This document shows positions 4,991 through 6,289 of a stretch of 6,289 bases of DNA, piece after piece. The stretch is taken from NCBI GenBank assembly GCA_947450745.1, contig CANFYD010000240.1, positions 1 to 6,289 of the forward strand, in the 5' to 3' direction. The notes beneath the pieces were generated by a model, which was not told the origin of the DNA, searched no databases, and worked only from the letters and a program-made list of their open reading frames with translations. The stretch is from Burkholderiales bacterium (GTDB lineage Bacteria; Pseudomonadota; Gammaproteobacteria; Burkholderiales; Burkholderiaceae_C). Position numbers and translations under genes: made by a program. Numbering within the stretch: the first letter of the stretch is position 1; each line of letters opens with the position of its first letter.

Positions 4991-6289
4991 TGGGCTTGTT
5001 GTCGCAGTCGCTCCGGGCTGGGCTGCCAGGACGTCTGGCCGCGTATTGCGCTGCCGGCTTGGCGGGCGTCGCCCACACGGCGGCGTTCGCACCGACCGGT
5101 GCCTGGTGGCTGCAAGTGTTGGCGCTGGCCGCGCTGATGCGCTTGGCTTGGGACGCGACGCCGCGCCAAGCCGCCGTGCTGGGCGGGCTGTTCGGCCTCG
5201 GTTGGTTGAGCTCCGGCCTGTGGTGGTTGCACATCAGCATGCATCAGTTCGGCCATATCCCGTGGCTGCTGGCGGCGCTGGCCGTGCTGCTGCTGGCCGC
5301 CTTCTTGAGCGCTTATTACGCTGGCGCGCTGTGGCTGACCGCTTGGCTGCGCGGGCGGGTTGGCTCCGCTTGGCAGGTGCTGTGCTGGGCGTGTTGCTGG
5401 CTGTTGGCCGAATTGGCGCGTGCCACCTGGTTTGGCGGCTTCCCCTGGATCGCCAGCGGCTATGCGCACAGCGTCGGTCCGCTGGCCGCTTGGGCACCGT
5501 GGATCGGCGTTTACGGCATCGCGGCACTGGCCGCCGGACTGGCGGCGGCGTTGGTGCGCTTGTCACAAGTGCGGGCGCAACGGCAGTGGCAGCCGGCGCT
5601 GCTGATGGCGCTGTTGCTGGGCCTGGGCAACCTGCTGCCGCAGGATTTCACCCTCAGCAGCGGCAGTTTGCGGGTTTCGCTGTTGCAACCGAATGTGCGG
5701 CAGGATCAAAAGTTCGATGCCGACCTGATGAGCGCCAACCTCGACAGCCTGGCCTTGCAGATCGAAGCGGCGCAAGGGCAGGTGGTGGTCACGCCGGAGT
5801 CGGTCGTGCCCTTGCCACTGAATTTTCTGGACGCTGACTATGTGCAGCGGCTGCAGCTCGCCGCGCGCGAACGGCCGTTGCTGCTGGGCACTTTTCTGGG
5901 CGACGACGCGAGCGGTTACGTCAATTCGCTGGTCAGCTTCGGCGCGGCCGAGCCGTACAGCTACGGCAAGCGCCACCTGCTGCCTTTTGGCGAGTTCATT
6001 CCGCCCGGCTTTCACTGGTTTGTGCGGGCGATGGGCATACCGATGGACGACCAGATGCGCGGCCAACACCAACGCGCTTTCGCGCTGGCCGGCCAACGCC
6101 TGCGGCCGCTGATTTGCTATGAAGACTTGTTCGGCGAAGACTTTGTCGACAGCGTGGTGGGCGAGCAGTCCGCCACCGTGCTGGTCAATGTCAGCAACCT
6201 GGCTTGGTTCGGCACCCTGATGGTGCAGGACCAGCATTTGCAGTTCTCGCAGATGCGCGCCTTGGAGTTTCAGCGGCCCTTTATCCGCG
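4990..6289 (+). CDS. lnt: Apolipoprotein N-acyltransferase Lnt, cut by the window end
   Basis: Lnt is an inner-membrane enzyme that moves a phospholipid acyl chain onto the amino group of the N-terminal cysteine of diacylglyceryl lipoproteins, the last maturation step before Lol sorting. The frame runs from ATG 4990 to the window edge without a stop: 433 codons, versus roughly 500-540 for the family, so the last periplasmic residues and final membrane helix are missing. Residues 1-215 are hydrophobic with several membrane helices and the family motif WFGGFPWI (147-154). A nitrilase-type domain begins at LRVSLLQPNVRQ (227-238). The catalytic triad is visible: E270 in VTPESVVP, K327 in YGKRHLLPFGE, and nucleophile C376 in PLICYEDLF, equivalent to E. 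coli E267, K335 and C387. E335 of FGE is also present. The ATG shares its A with the corC stop (TGATG), and AAGGG just upstream lies within corC, so translation is probably coupled. Confidence 0.96.
   Translation, partial: MGLLSQSLRAGLPGRLAAYCAAGLAGVAHTAAFAPTGAWWLQVLALAALMRLAWDATPRQAAVLGGLFGLGWLSSGLWWLHISMHQFGHIPWLLAALAVLLLAAFLSAYYAGALWLTAWLRGRVGSAWQVLCWACCWLLAELARATWFGGFPWIASGYAHSVGPLAAWAPWIGVYGIAALAAGLAAALVRLSQVRAQRQWQPALLMALLLGLGNLLPQDFTLSSGSLRVSLLQPNVRQDQKFDADLMSANLDSLALQIEAAQGQVVVTPESVVPLPLNFLDADYVQRLQLAARERPLLLGTFLGDDASGYVNSLVSFGAAEPYSYGKRHLLPFGEFIPPGFHWFVRAMGIPMDDQMRGQHQRAFALAGQRLRPLICYEDLFGEDFVDSVVGEQSATVLVNVSNLAWFGTLMVQDQHLQFSQMRALEFQRPFIR

Noticed and set aside
4226..5092. A 288-codon minus-strand open frame opposite corC, and similar antisense frames opposite dksA, lnt and the STAS gene
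   Set aside because: They are shadows of well-supported genes; their translations are low in recognisable motifs and rich in Arg, Gln, Ala and His.

Overview
The window looks like chromosomal core sequence from a high-GC betaproteobacterium, most likely Burkholderiales of the Leptothrix/Rubrivivax/Ideonella kind. This is inferred from remembered family features, not from a search: DksA has one cysteine in place of four, a STAS-domain protein follows dksA, a CobW-type GTPase precedes it, and third-codon positions are strongly G/C. There is no sign of phage, transposase, tRNA, rRNA or CRISPR.

Layout. Three genes on the minus strand read leftward from about 3990: a CobW/COG0523 zinc-type GTPase (2929-3987), dksA (2096-2812) and a 584-residue protein with STAS-like domains (244-1998). 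The gaps between them are 116 and 97 bases, so they may be partly cotranscribed, with a likely extra promoter before dksA. A divergent 127-base region (3988-4114) separates them from a plus-strand pair. That pair is corC (CBS plus CorC_HlyC domains, 4115-4990) and lnt (apolipoprotein N-acyltransferase, from 4990 and cut by the window end at 6289). The corC stop and lnt start share one base, so the two are probably translationally coupled. Beyond the minus-strand genes, bases 1-243 carry no convincing gene but contain a long imperfect inverted repeat (73-171) around a second small hairpin.

How the genes fit together. DksA with ppGpp reprograms RNA polymerase, and CobW-family GTPases handle metal, usually zinc. 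Finding a zinc-ligand-poor DksA beside such a GTPase recalls the zinc-sparing logic described for DksA2 and COG0523 in Pseudomonas. CorC and Lnt are envelope genes that are adjacent in many proteobacteria; Lnt does the last acylation step of lipoprotein maturation.

The most interesting items are the structured repeat at 73-171, whose mismatches become G-U pairs on the minus-strand RNA; an apparent duplication of a [helical + STAS-like] module in the 584-residue protein; and a possible eight-residue leader peptide overlapping its start codon. I found no clear new multi-gene system.
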